Positions 22,308 to 34,790 of a DNA stretch of 64,000 bases are shown here, one piece after another. The stretch is from Strongylocentrotus purpuratus (lineage: Eukaryota; Echinodermata; Echinoidea; Camarodonta; Strongylocentrotidae). Within the stretch, counting starts at the first letter, position 1, and each line of letters begins with the position of its first letter. The stretch lies in the NCBI RefSeq assembly GCF_000002235.5, contig NW_022145609.1:23796408-23860407 (forward strand), given 5' to 3'. Under the pieces are notes generated by a model that was not told the DNA's origin, ran no database searches, and saw nothing but the letters and a program-made list of their open reading frames with translations. A program made the translations under genes and the position numbers.

Positions 22308-22615
22308 GAAAGTGATGCCTACAACATGTGTTGTGTGTGGATTAACGGAGTGACAGAATGAATTGAATGTATCAAATGAAATGCATTGCCAATGCTTTTG
22401 AAGAAGCAAAGTCACACACGCACACACAAGCGCGCACACAGGTTCGTTGATATTTGATATTCGATATTTGATATGTGTGGCATGATTACATTTGGAAGTG
22501 ATTTTATTTGGATCAGCAAAAACCGACTTGAAACCCAAACCCCAACTGTTTTATTTAAACATCACATAAGCAACTTTGGCGCAAGTCGATTTTTGCACTC
22601 TCGCAAATAATGCCA

Positions 22616-22677
22616 ATATCATTTTTGTGTAGTATGTGTTCATCCAAGCGTGAACACATACTACACAAAAATGATAT
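22616..22677. repeat. Perfect 27-bp inverted repeat (copy B)
   Basis: Arms 22616-22642 and 22651-22677 with loop TCCAAGCG, identical to the copy A palindrome. Both arms are unchanged between the copies. Confidence 0.95.
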
Positions 22678-23129
22678 CTAATGATTTGGGATAGAACACT
22701 CTTTCATGAGATATATAATAATTTACTGTTCATAGATGATTTTTAAAATAATTCGCAATTTTCTAGGTGTAAACTTTTTTTTGACTCACATTGTATATTC
22801 AGCATTTGCACACATGAATAGTCAATACACTTATAATACACAAATGCACACAATTATGCCGATGTGGCTGATCGGCAAGTTTGACAGTAGACTAACAATA
22901 TAAATGTTTTAATTATTCTTTTGAACATCGGTAAGTTGAAAAAAAATTGTATTTTACTGCTATTTAAGTGTCATCAATTGTCACTAAAATACCGATTTTA
23001 ATTGAAATCAGTTGAGTTTTGTACAGTGGTGTTCGAAATGTTGAGAATCAATAGCACATTAATTAATACACAGCCAGGATAGTAATGCAGCTATTTGATT
23101 GTAAATAAGGTTAAGTGATAGTAAATAGG

Positions 23130-24076
23130 GTTAAGTTTTTTGCCAACCTTCTCCCTGCTAATGCTTTACTCGACATTGACTTTGCCCTACTTAAATTATG
23201 GTATTATTGTTTGGGGGTAATACAAACGATTCTTATCTTAATAGAATACTACTTCTACAAAAAAAAAAGCTACGAGCGTTATTTGTAACACTTCCTGGAG
23301 ATCCCACACTAATGTTTTATTTGTTGAAAATAATGTGTTGAAAAAAAAAAGATTTATGTCGTTATAGCCTCGGTCAGTTTATGTACCAGTAATAATACGC
23401 TACCCTCAGTCTTCAATTTAATATTCATCAATATTATAACTTTACACAAATACCCTACGCGCCAATCTGAGGAATTCCATCTTCCATTAACTAGAACTTT
23501 ACTTGCTAAATCCATATTTACTTAAGCAGGCCCGGAGCTTTGGACCATTCTTGATGTTAGCATCAAGAATGCCCCCAGCTTAAATTCTTTTAAATTCAAA
23601 TTAAAAAAATCTTTTTGCGTGATTATCAAGCGTTAGCTCTCCCTTATTAAATTTATTTCACTCAATAATTTTTTTAATTTTTTTATTCATTTTGTACTTG
23701 ACATCCGTATTCCAGTCGGATCGTGTTGTGTTGTGTGTGTTATAGGTAAGAATACTGCCCTCTCTCGTTCCTTGCCTCTCTTCTTTCTCTGTCCCTTTCA
23801 CTCCTTCTTTGCTATGTTTATTTGGTTTATGTATTTGTGCGTTCCTTTAATATTTATATACTATTTTTGCAACTATAAGTTATAGGGGGCTGCAATCTAC
23901 AAGCCCAGCTTTTCAGCAGTCCCCTTCATGACCAACCTGTTTTATATGTCTGTTGTACAATGTGGACCAATTACAAATATATAGTAAAGTTTATTGTTTT
24001 ACTATGTACAATGGAATCCATTGTGTTTTATTTATGTTGTTGGAAACGGAAAAAACGAAATGAAATGAAATGAAAT
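23130..24076 (+). pseudogene. CR1-type LINE 3' end (copy B)
   Basis: Counterpart of 13780-14730, with the same thumb-region remnants and the same GAAAT microsatellite tail ending at about 24076. It shows scattered base and homopolymer-length differences from copy A. Confidence 0.7.
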
Positions 24077-24189
24077 TTGTGGATATAAACAATGAACACA
24101 AATAAGAGGGAAACACATGCATACAGATACAAGAGAAACAAAACTAAACTACTTTAAACAACCTCTGCCGACTGTGACAACAAGCCACA

Positions 24190-25152
24190 CACAGTGAAAA
24201 CGCTGCTTAAAAAAAAGTGATATTCACTTACAGTTATACACTATCTTAATCTACAGTTGAACAAATTGTAAACAATGTTGCTCGAAACGAAAGTAATTCT
24301 TTAAACATTCGCTGTTTAAAATTTAAAGAACTGCTATATTTACTATACGAGAGCTCTTAGACAGTGTTGTTTACATATTACGTCATGTGTCACGTGCCAG
24401 TAAGGTGCACGTTGGCTAAAAGCTTTATTTCACATCATGGCCGACCAAGCTACCGGCGCGTTTCTGGGGATTCAATGGCTTAATTGAAATCTCTTTTCTA
24501 ATAACCAATTTGAAGTTTTTAACTTATAGCGTAAGTTCACAGTTAAAATTTTCAGTAATTGTACGACAATGTCAGAATATAGGTAGACATAAAATCGTCG
24601 CGTCATGCAGTGCGGCACTGATTGCGCACTCGGTTATAACGTGTGCTTAATTCCTTGCCATAGAGATTGGATGCATCCCTATATATGCAGTTTATACGTG
24701 CGTGCACGCGCGCTCATGCAAAATGGGCACTGTTTTGGCGCTAATTCATGAATTGCAGAATTACCCTACCATATTGATAATCTTCATATACCTATATAGA
24801 GACCCAGAAGTAGTGGTGCACTTATTTAGAGTATCAAACCCAAAAGTATACCCCATTATGCAACCCTTTTGTTGTAAACAATCCCCAATGAATAACAGCT
24901 CCTTTTTAAACAACCCAGTTGGTGTAAACAACCTCCACTGAACAACAGCTCCTTTTTAAACAACCGTCTTTAAACAACATGTTGTTTAAATTGTGATTTT
25001 AAACAAGATGTTCAAAATGTTGATCAACTAAGTGTTTAAACTTTAAACAACTCGAGATACTTAACAGTTTCAACAACTCTCAGTTCAGGCCACCCGTTAA
25101 TCTGAGGTTGTTTAAACTTTTAAACAACTTGTTCACAAAATTTTTAACTGTG
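24190..25152. mobile_element. Possible inverted-repeat element rich in GTTGTTTAAA motifs (copy B)
   Basis: Counterpart of 14843-15805, bounded by CACAGTGAAAA and TTTTTAACTGTG. Limits are tentative for the same reason. Confidence 0.4.
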
Positions 25153-25872
25153 CGGGGGTCTGAGTCATATAGAAATATGTTTTACAGACACCCTCTATAC
25201 GAGGATTTCGTCTGAAGCCAAAATACACCCTAAATGAGGATTTCGCGTGTCCCCCCCCCCCCCGAACTTACACCCTAAACGGGTATTTTACAAAAGTGTA
25301 CTCCTAAACAAGTATTGTAAAAGTGTAACCCCGGCCTTGAGCATTTTGAAGTGCGCGATAGGGATTACCATTTAAGTTGTAGACAATGTACAAAATATAC
25401 AAAATTCAATTGCGCTTCAGATGTAGAATTCACAGCGTAAACATCTATTCCAGTATAGAAGCAATATCATCTACCTTTCCACTTCCAAATGGCATTGGAT
25501 TTTAATGCACAGCCACCATATATCCTTGGCTTCGAAAAAAAATGATTAATTCGGGGTCGTCGTAAACAAGCAATTATTCACATGCGGGTACGGAAATTGT
25601 AGTGGTTTCTTGACATTGGCAAGCTTACTTTACCGAAGGTTATATATAACCAGCTTCCAGGCCAGCTTTAAATTCGGAGTCGGGATCTAGAAAAATACCG
25701 CTAATCGCGTACAGCAGTATTTTGAAAACTACCCGTTTTCTTGAAAATTGACGTTTTTTAACCAATTAACAATCTCATAAAAACACCCCTTTATTCGCGT
25801 TTTCTTGGTCACGCATGCTTACAGTATTTATATTTGACCGAGACCCCTGGGCAACAAGCTACTGAACCACAG
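25153..25872. other. Non-coding stretch (copy B)
   Basis: Counterpart of 15806-16526, including the poly-C run near 25251. No gene seen. Confidence 0.5.
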
Positions 25873-26027
25873 CAGGGGCCCGTTTCATACAACTCGTTAT
25901 CTATAACAAATGCTAAATTTCTATGACAAATTTGGTCTCAGCCATTCAGATGCGGCCATAATTTCAGTAGCTTATAACAGTAGCTTGTAACTTGTTATTG
26001 ATATCAAGTTCATGAAACAGGGCCCTG
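25873..26027. mobile_element. Short inverted-repeat element (MITE), copy B
   Basis: Counterpart of 16527-16681 with the same inverted ends (CAGGGGCCCGTTTC and GGCCCTG). Confidence 0.65.
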
Positions 26028-26284
26028 AACTTCCACAAATCTGAGGTGAACTTATACAGCTTTGCAATGGGTTGACCAACATTTTAACAATCATATTTTC
26101 TGAAGTGTCAGTCAATTATCTGAATAAACTTGAAAATTATATTTCTTACAACAGCTTGACATACAGGTATATTCACATATAGGTATTCGTAAGAGCATCC
26201 TCATAGCATCATTATAGGCTACCGTGAGCTTCTTTATAGGCCTACTGCTCTTTTTATACCAGCTTTATACCTACTTAAAAGATG

Positions 26285-26675
26285 TGTAGTATATAACGGT
26301 GTACAATTAGCTCAAACTAATTCAACCTTAACTTTAAGATATCACATATGAAACTTTCTGCACGATGTGTTACCCTGTGCTTAAAATTTACGAAACTGTC
26401 AATAAATATATCTCTATCATCACTCAGATCCTCCGTTAAATAATGACCTAGGTACTTAATAGCCTTTTTAGAAACATCAAGTTTAGCACCGCACAAATAA
26501 AAATCTGGAAATACCAACTTACAATGTTGTTTACAATTCACAATCATAACTTGATTCTTTTTCGCATTACATTTAACACAATTTTCTATACCAAACTGAG
26601 AACAAACATTTAGCGAGCTCTGTAAAAATGCAGATGATGGACTAAAAAAATAACAAGATCATGGGGATGTATTTG
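26285..26675 (-). pseudogene. Antisense LINE reverse-transcriptase fragment (copy B)
   Basis: Counterpart of 16940-17330. The 76-codon open stretch at 26317-26547 has the same translation as in copy A. Confidence 0.65.
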
Positions 26676-27289
26676 TATAATTATCAAAGCTAAAAAGAAA
26701 ATATAGGCCTACTTTTAAAAACGCCACCGTTTGCATAATGCCGTATGGTCGCAAAATCGTATCTTATTTGATTTAAAATCTTGAAAATCTTACTTCCTTT
26801 ACTTATATGGAGAAAATAATATCGTGCAATATTGTATATTTATCAAAAGCTTGAATATTGTATATTAGTCCCTACAGCCCCCCCCCCTTTTGTCGCTTCC
26901 TTCCTTTGCTGAAGGTAAGGGACATGATAATTATATCAACACCTTGATGGCACTGCTACACCCCAACCGCACCCTCATATAAACACACACAGGATACGCC
27001 ATCTATGAACTACTTGGACGTGAATTGTCGGAAATATGTACATGCACCACGGGAATAGTGCCGGGAGGGTAGGCCGAATGGTCGGACTGATGGGGATGGA
27101 CACGCCTGTCTCTTTTCTGGTTCAGAAATGTTTTCAATATTTTTTCAATAAATGTAATCTACAAATATTCATGGCAATGTTTCCCCTCCCCCCCCCCCTC
27201 ACGCCTACGCCACAGCCATGGGTGTCCCCTGTCCATTTTTCGCTTTGTTATTAACATTTTGTTTATTGCTTATTTCATGTTCATTTTTT
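26676..27289. other. Non-coding lead-in to the satellite (copy B)
   Basis: Counterpart of 17331-17949; the poly-C run near 26878 is shorter than in copy A. Confidence 0.5.
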
Positions 27290-29381
27290 ATAAATAGCAA
27301 CCCTAATCCCGTATTATGAATAGCGAACCTCATCCCGTGTAATGAATAGCGACCCTAACTCTATAATATGAATATCGACCCTCATTTCGTATTACGAATA
27401 CAACCCTCAATTCGTGTTATGAATAGCGACCCTCTACTCCTATTATGAATAGCGACCCTCATTTCATTATTAATAGCGACCCTCATTTCGTATTATGAAT
27501 AGCGACCCCTACTTCTATTATGAATAGCGACCCTCATTTCTTATTATGAGTAGCGACCTTCATATCGTATTATGAATAGGGACCCTCATTCCGTATTATG
27601 AATAATGACCCTTGTGAATAGCGACCCTTACGATTCCAAATTATGGACAGCGACCCTCATTTCGTGTCATGAATAGCGACACTCAACTCCTAATATGAAT
27701 GGCGACCCTCATTTCGTTTTATGAATAGCGACCCTCATTTCGTATTATGAAAAGCGACCACCTACTCCTACTCCTTTTTTGAATAGCGACCCTCATTTCG
27801 TATTATGATAGCGACCCTCATTTCGTATTATGAATTGGGACCCTCATTTCATATTATGAATAATCACCCTTATGAATAGCGACCCTTACGATTCCACATT
27901 ATGAAAGGCAACCCTCATTTCGTGTCATGAATAGCGACCCTACTCCTAATATGAATATCGAATCGCATGATTCTACATTATGAATAAAAACCATCTTTCG
28001 TGTAATGAATAGCGACCCTCTACTCCTAATATGAATAGCAACCCTCATCTCGTATTATGAATAGCGACCCTCATTTTGTATCATGAATAGCGACCCTCTA
28101 CTCCTACTCCTATTACGAATAGCGACCCTCATTTCGTGTCATGAATTGGGACCCTCATTTCATATTATGAATAATCATCCTTATGAATAACGACCCTCAT
28201 GATTCCACATTATGAAAAGCGACCCTTAATTTGTGTCATGAATAGCGACCCTCTACTCCTAATATGAATAGCGACCCTCATCTCGTATTATGAATAGCGA
28301 CCCTCATTTCGTATTATAAAAAGCGACCACCTACTCCTACTCCTTTTTTGAAAAGCGACCCTCATTTCTTATTATAATAGCGACCCTCATTTCGTATTAT
28401 GAATAGGGACCCTCATTTCGTATTATGAATAATGACCCTCATGAATAGCGACCCTTACGATTCCACATTAGGAAAGGCAACCCTCATTTTGTGTCATGAA
28501 TAGCGACCCTCTACTCCTACTCCTATTACTAATATCGACCCTCATTCCCTATTATGAATAGGGACCCTCATTTCATATTATGAATAATGACCCTTATGAA
28601 TAGCGACCCTCACGATTCCACATTATGAATAACGACCCTTATCTGGTATTATGAATAGCGGCCCTCATTTCGTATTATGAATAGCGACCCTCACTCCGTA
28701 TTATGAACTGAGACCTTTACTCTGTATTATGAATATCGACCCTCATTTCGTATTACGAATAGCGACCCTCAATTCGTGTTATAAATAGCGACCTTCTACT
28801 CCTATTATGAATAGCGACCCTCATATCGTATTATGAATAACGACCCTCTACTCCTATTATGAATAGCGACCCTCTACTCATATTATGAATAGCGACCCTC
28901 ATTTCGTATTATGAATAGCGACCCCCTACTCCTATCATGAATAGCGACCCTTATTTCGTATTATTAATAGCGACCCTCATTTCGTATTATGAATAGGGAC
29001 CCTCATTTCGTATTATGAATAATGACCCTCATGAATAGCGACCCTCAAGATTCCACATTATGAATAGCGACCCTCATTTCGTTTCATGAATAGTGACCCT
29101 CTACTCCTTATATGAATAGCGACCCTCACCTCGTATTATGAATAGCGACCCTCATTTCGTATTATGAAAAGCGACCACCTACTCCTACTCCTATTTTGAA
29201 TAGCGACCCTCATTTTGTATTATAATAGCGACCCTCATTTCGTATTATGAATAGGGACCCTCATTTCGTATTATGAATAATGACCCTTATGAATAGCGAC
29301 CCTTACGATTCCACATTATGAACAGCGACCCTCATTACGTGTCATGAATAGCGACCCTCTACTTCTAATATGAATCGCGAC
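27290..29381. repeat. 26-bp satellite array (copy B, main block)
   Basis: Same 26-bp units and higher-order pattern as 17950-20278, but about 240 bp shorter. Whole higher-order blocks seen in copy A near 18840-19030 are missing, which indicates expansion or contraction after duplication. Confidence 0.95.
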
Positions 29382-29657
29382 GTAAATACAAGAACTATTT
29401 AATGAAGGAATTCCTATCGTAAGTTTAATTTAATTAGCCTGTACTCATTTGTTTATTTATTTACTACCCATTGTTTCTTTTCTCTGTACTTTGTATTATT
29501 ATCTGAGGACACTGGAGCCCAGCCTTTGAAAGACCAATGGCCTCTGCTTGCTCCTCCATTTTATGTGTATTATTTATATTTATATATTTGCTTATATGTA
29601 TAATGTATTGTTAAATGTATTTTTATACGAGATATGGAAATAAAACAATATGAACTT
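29382..29657 (+). mobile_element. LINE 3' tail inserted in the satellite (copy B)
   Basis: Counterpart of 20279-20554, with AATAAA near the 3' end and satellite on both sides. Confidence 0.6.
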
Positions 29658-30215
29658 GACCCTCATTTCGTATTATGAATAGCGACCCTCATTTCGTATT
29701 ATGAATAAAGACCCTTATGAATAGCGACCCTCATGATTCTACATTATGAATAGCGACCCTCATTTCGTGTCATAAATAGCGACCCTCTACTGCTAATATG
29801 AATAGCGACCCTCATCTCGTATTATGAATAGCGACCTTCATTTCGTATCATGAATAGCGACTCTCTACTCCTACTCCTATGACGAATAGCGACCCTCATT
29901 TCGTATTATGAATAGGGACCCTCATTTCGTGTCATGAATAGCGACCCTCTACTCCTAATATGAATAGCGACCCTCATCTCGTTTTATGAATAACGACCCT
30001 CTTCTCTATTATGAATATCAACCCTTATGAATAACGACCCCGATTTAGTATTATGAATAGCTCACATAGTAGCGGCAAAGACCCTCTGGTCTGATGATAA
30101 ATAGCGGTCCTTATGAAAAATGAGCCTTTTCACAAATTATGAATGACAGACCTCGTGAATAGCGGACCTTATGAATAGCGGTCCTTATGAATTGCGACAT
30201 TGACCCTAATTATAA
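29658..30215. repeat. 26-bp satellite, terminal block
   Basis: Units continue to about 30210, becoming more diverged at the right edge (GAATAGCGGTCCTTAT, GAATAGCGGACCTTAT). This is the original outer edge of the array. Confidence 0.85.
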
Positions 30216-31380
30216 TGCACCTAACAAAATAAAACATAATATATGCGGGCCAGAAAAAATGTTTGAGACAGAAATTAAGCCACCCTTGTTATGGATATAA
30301 CGTATACGGCGCCATGCAATAAAGGCCTACCAACTATAGGCGATTGCCCCCCCCCCCCCCCGCAACCTCAAACAGTTCAGGGCAATGCACAGCTAGGGGA
30401 AATTAGCCCCCCCCCCCCCGTCGAAATGGCATACCTATATTTTCTTCTTCTTCTCCTCCTTATGGAATACCTAATTCGTATTCTTATTATTATAATCATT
30501 GTTATTATCATCATTATTGTTAATATTATAATTATTATTATTATCATTACTATTAATATTGTTACTGTTATTACTATTATCGTTATTATTATTTTCTTCT
30601 TCTTCTTCTTCTTCTTCTTCTTCTTCTAGTGAGTATAATTCATATTTCCTACCCCCTCAAAATGCATGCTCGCGCTCCTAATTACCCCCCCCCCCCCCGC
30701 CACCGCCACCCCCTCGCCTTGAAGCATTGACATGCAGCACTGGAACCAGTGCACACCTCAGCTCCTTGGTCAGCGTGCTTCGTGGAAAATCCCGTAAATA
30801 TATATATATATATATATATATAGACTCTATTACAGCTAGGTCTGCCTCTGATGTAGTTCATTCCATTGAGGGAAACAAATCTTAGTGAGAGAGAGAGAGA
30901 GAGAGAGAGCGTGTGTGTGTGTGTGTGTGTGTGTGCGTTTGTGTGAGGGGGCCGGGGGAGTGGTGTTAGTCTGCAAGCACAGACCCTAATTTGACACTTT
31001 ATCAAAAATCATTGTGCCTTGAGAGAAGCCTAGCCCCGCTACCTACTGGTTGTGTTAGGAGCAGCTATAGTACATTGCCTATAGTAGTCTTATAGTGCAG
31101 ACTCTCTTTTACGACTGACCAGGGTTTGTGCTTGCAGACTAGAGTGGTGTGCGTGTGTGCGTGTGTGAGCGCGCGTGTGTCCTTTCCAATCGTGTTTGTC
31201 AAGCCGTGTGAAGTCAGTCGTGGCTATGCAGAACTGATTTACTCGATCGGTTTCTCCTTCTGCATGTTGGATGTCCACCTCGGTTGCTGGTGCACCCATC
31301 GAGATCCGTGTATTCGCAGGCTCTTGCTCGACTGTACTGACCCCTTTCTGGTCATGGGTAAGTGAATAAGCCATGTTTGG
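30216..31380. repeat. Cluster of microsatellites and homopolymers
   Basis: The region holds poly-C runs at about 30348 and 30408, an ATT-rich tract at 30475-30590 running into TTC repeats to 30628, poly-C at 30686, TA repeats at 30797-30822, GA repeats at 30884-30909 and GT repeats at 30910-30935. Open frames here are low-complexity artefacts. No gene is supported. Confidence 0.85.
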
Positions 31381-31779
31381 ACATACAGTTGGGTTTCTTT
31401 AAGCTAAAGCTTGTATAGTTTGGCTGTAAAGTTGGAAAATTGCACTTTTTTCTAAAATCCATAACTTCGGCTTATTTGTGCTAAAAATTTGAAAGGATGT
31501 AAAAAAAAAAAAATAGAAAAAAAAATGATTTTTAATTTTTTACCACTTTTTTAATTTTTTTATTATGAGTAATAAACCTGTTTAATGTACATTTGAAATA
31601 TGGATAGGGCCCTTGGAGCCTCAAGCCATGTGAACCAACAAGCTTTGCTTTTTCTTGTGGGTTCCTTAACTTAACTTGGTCTTTGACTTACAAGTGAATA
31701 TAAACAAATCAGTTAATTTATCTAAAAAACCTTTCTTCTAATACTTTAAAAAGAAAAAAAATCCTCTTCAGAGGCATTT
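31381..31779. other. AT-rich non-coding stretch
   Basis: Contains poly-A and poly-T runs near 31500-31560. I see no gene or clear repeat. Confidence 0.5.
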
Positions 31780-32760
31780 ATTCGGGTATAAAATATATTT
31801 AACAACAAATAATTCAAACAAAGATATACATTTACTTTACACCTCAAATCTTGAAATCTTTACAATCAGATAAAATCAAGGAGTATAAAATTGAAGGGAA
31901 TTTGATATAACATCTGAAATGTTATCCAAACACAGTTTATTTAAAAAAACATGCCATATTGCAAGACTGTTGTAAGTTTTTTTCTGAAAGTAGTACATTT
32001 TATATTGTGCATATGTAATAATTACGTTTATATCTTTAGTGTTTGAACAATAAGAATCTGCACCATCAATCAGGCATTTTTCGTTTATTATTATTATTTC
32101 CTTTTCATTTCTAACATCCTAGACATACAAAATGTCAATATATTTAAGTTCACTCCAGCATACGAGGCAATTAACATAAAACTCAGGTAGATTGTGTTTT
32201 GAACATAAAATCAAAATATCTTTGCGAGAACAGTTTGATTTTAAAATCAATGACAACGGACATATTTTTCAATCCAGAATTTAAACATAATTTCCCACGG
32301 TGTATTTTGGTTATTTTCAAAGAACATTGATAACCATGGTAAATGCAGGGATTGGAACTTTGAACCCAAGTCTTTCATACCTACGCCTGCATTTTCAGTT
32401 GTATTTATGAAGACTGATCTCTTTATCTTGTCTCTTTTTGAATTCCAAAGGAAATTATGAATTAATTTGTTCAAGTCAACAATATTTTTTTGAGAAAATG
32501 GGTAATAATGAAGCAACATACACAAATTGTGAAATTATAAGTGATTTAATTATAACAACTTTACCATAAATGGTTACATTTCTTATCTTCCAGATATTTA
32601 GGATCGATTTAACTTTTTTGAAGTTTCACTGACCAGTTCAATCGATCACATTCTTTTTTAAATTTTCAGTTAGGTATGTACCTAAATACCTGAGTGGATT
32701 ATAATTCCTTCTTAATTATTTTATAAATTCTATTTGAGGTGTCGTTGTTATTGAACCTGG
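31780..32760 (-). pseudogene. Tx1/L1-type LINE fragment, C-terminal region
   Basis: On the minus strand, broken frames give GTYLTENLKKNV, LNIWKIRNVTIYGKVVIIKS, then (32525-32247) LLHYYPFSQKN, LNKLIHNFLWNSKRDKIKRS and GVGMKDLGSKFQSLHLPWLS. This is the conserved stretch downstream of the reverse-transcriptase core in Tx1/L1-type ORF2 ('W..RNLTIYGK...IKSL', 'FLW..K..KI'). It is 5'- and probably 3'-incomplete. It appears to be the same broad clade as the fragment in the duplicated unit, but a different insertion. Confidence 0.75.
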
Positions 32761-32771
32761 ACAATTGGAGA

Positions 32772-34640
32772 CAGTGCGTCCCAAAAAAACGAAACCGAGA
32801 ATCATCGATGATTTATCATAACTTAATCACAAATATAATTGATAAATGACACGTATTTGTAAATCTTAGATCCCCCTCTTCCATTTGATGCAACTCATAT
32901 AATGCATATTTCACGCGTGAGTGATTAAAATGAATTTAAAGAAAGGAAACCAAAAAGTCATTTGGCGGACGGTATCTGAATTTCAATTTGTTTTCATAAC
33001 ATTTAAAGCTAAAGACCAGTTATGGTCTTGCGATTGCATTGTGAAAGAAACATTGTGAAATCGATCAGAAAAGGTTGATCATCTAGCTTGGATGTACTGC
33101 AAGGTTCTGGAATCATCAAAATGATGAGAAATTTGGCCAAGTCTTCATGAAGTTAGAATTACTGTACACAGAAAGATGTATATGGGACTACACACATGTG
33201 CGCGACACGTGCATTTGTATCTCTCAACAGGCGAGAGATACACACATTTACCAAATATATCAATTAGTTGGCGGTTTCCCGTCAACATTTTTATCATCAT
33301 GTATTATTAAAAACATATTCTTTCACATGATTGGTAATAAGAGCTTCCATTTCATTTTTTTTTAAATTGGGGCGTTTCCAATACTGGTCTTTATCTTTAA
33401 GCTTGGCCCGGCAAATTGTCCAAACCTTGCAGAGACGACCGTGATACCATGTATTTCATTATTTTGCATAATTTTTAAGGTCATTACTTCAACAACAAGG
33501 ATGAATAGTAACGCAGAAAGCGTCTTTTACATAACACCTTCGCTAAGATCTTTTATTCAGTGTTCAGTAATAATATTATTCTCCAGTTGTTCAAACTCTG
33601 TGTATCCCCTTTCTTATATAATAAAGTTAGTATGTAATTTAGCGGTAAGCAGCGTTATTTTTTATATATTTTGTTCGTTGTTGTCAGTTTTTGTTGGTCT
33701 CCATTTGGGGTGCAACTCCAAGAAGGGCACTTTTCCAAGCGTGGAGAACATGAATCGAAAGTTGGATTTTCCTGAACTATCCTCTATGGCAACTTATTTA
33801 ATAACATTATTAGTACCTTCTCCAATGATACGATAAACATTTTACAGCCTGCCCTTGCTTTATCGATGATTTATCATAACTTAATCACAATAATAATTGA
33901 TAAATGACATATATTTTTAAATCTGAGAACCTCCTCTTTCATTTGATGCAGCTCATATAATGCACATTTCACGCATGAGTGATATAAAAAAAGAGCCATT
34001 TTGTGGACGGTATCTGAATTTCGAAGAGAAAATCACATTTCCAGAGAGTTGGGTTTCTGCCCTTTCATATGACACCTCAATCAGGAAAAATAAGCTAGTA
34101 ATAACAAAGTTCTGTTTGTTTAAAGTAGTGCTTGCATTTCCATATTGTTTATTAAACGAATTCGTTTCCACTGGCTGCCTGCCGTATTAACAAACGGATC
34201 AGCCGTAGACGAAATAATGCACGCATGGCTGATTGTCAACGAAACGTAGTTAAGTCTTTTGTACGTTTTGCTTGTTGCTACGGCAGGCAGCCAGTGAAAA
34301 CGAATTCGTTTGATACACTACACTACTTCGCACTACTCTAAACAAACATAATTTGTCATTATTTGCTCATTTTTCCTGATTGAGGTGTCATATGAATGGG
34401 CAGAAACTTTCTAGAAATGTCATTTTCTCTTTGAAATTCAGATACCGTCCGCCAAATGACTTTTTGTTTTCCTCTCTTCGAATTGATTTTAATCACTCAT
34501 GCGTGAAATATGCATCATATGAGTTGCATCAAATAGAAGAGGAGTATCTAAGCTAAGTGTCATTTATCAATTATAAATGTGACTAAGTTATGATAAATCA
34601 TCGATAATGCTCGGTTTTGTTTTTTCTGAGACGCGCTGTA
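32772..34640. mobile_element. Foldback-like element with long inverted arms
   Basis: The outer ends are complementary: ACAGTGCGTCCCAAAAAAAC at 32772 and a closely matching complement ending CTGAGACGCGCTGT near 34640. Inside, a block starting TCGATGATTTATCATAACTT occurs at 32798 and 33862 in direct orientation and, inverted, ending near 34605. The pair 33862-34190 and 34270-34605 makes a long imperfect palindrome with a loop of about 80 bp. The left arm is interrupted by another element (33003-33400). No transposase. It ends about 55 bp before the first recognised exon of the host gene. Confidence 0.7.
33003..33400. mobile_element. MITE with TTAA-type ends, copy 1
   Basis: Starts TTAAAGCTAAAGACCAGT and ends with the complement-like ACTGGTCTTTATCTTTAA. 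The interior matches 45907-46281 throughout (for example CGATTGCATTGTGAAAGAAA and AGAAAGATGTATATGGGAC). It is inserted in the left arm of the foldback element. Confidence 0.8.
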
Positions 34641-34717
34641 CTATGAATCAATAGAAAATTTACACGATAATCAAACATTCTTTTATTTTCATAGGTGGAG
34701 AAGTTTCACGAAGAGAA

Positions 34718-34790
34718 ATGGGGATAATTTTCATCGTGTTTGGGTTATTGGCTGTCTCTGTTCTGCCGTATACATCTGCAGAAAAAGCAT
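34718..34790 (+). CDS. Exon 1 coding part: signal peptide
   Basis: ATG at 34718 opens [18 protein letters not shown] followed by TSAEKA, a clear signal peptide with cleavage likely after TSA. A donor GTAAGA at 34791 leaves phase 1, matching the next exon. An acceptor-like TTTTATTTTCATAG just upstream (ends 34694) suggests an upstream 5' untranslated exon, so the promoter may not be adjacent. The link to exon 2 crosses a 6.9-kb intron and rests on phase and logic, not on transcript evidence. Confidence 0.6.

Larger units (their letters stand above)
20685..29808. repeat. Tandem duplication, copy B
   Basis: Direct copy of 6223-20684 without the CR1-like LINE. It carries, in the same order, the hAT end, the dead Tx1-type LINE fragment, the palindrome, the CR1-type 3' end, the small inverted-repeat elements, the antisense LINE fragment and the 26-bp satellite. 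The satellite then continues past the point where copy A stops. Confidence 0.85.

Noticed and set aside
17950-30215. Regularly spaced short repeats resembling a CRISPR array
   Set aside because: Units are contiguous 26-bp satellite copies with no unique spacers, in eukaryotic context with introns and LINEs.
30291-30629. Open frame of 112 codons
   Set aside because: Dominated by Ile/Phe runs from ATT and TTC microsatellites; no domain.
33441-33836. Open frame of 131 codons with hydrophobic stretches
   Set aside because: Lies inside the foldback element, has no recognisable domain, splice context or relative in the window; AT-rich DNA gives such hydrophobic frames by chance.
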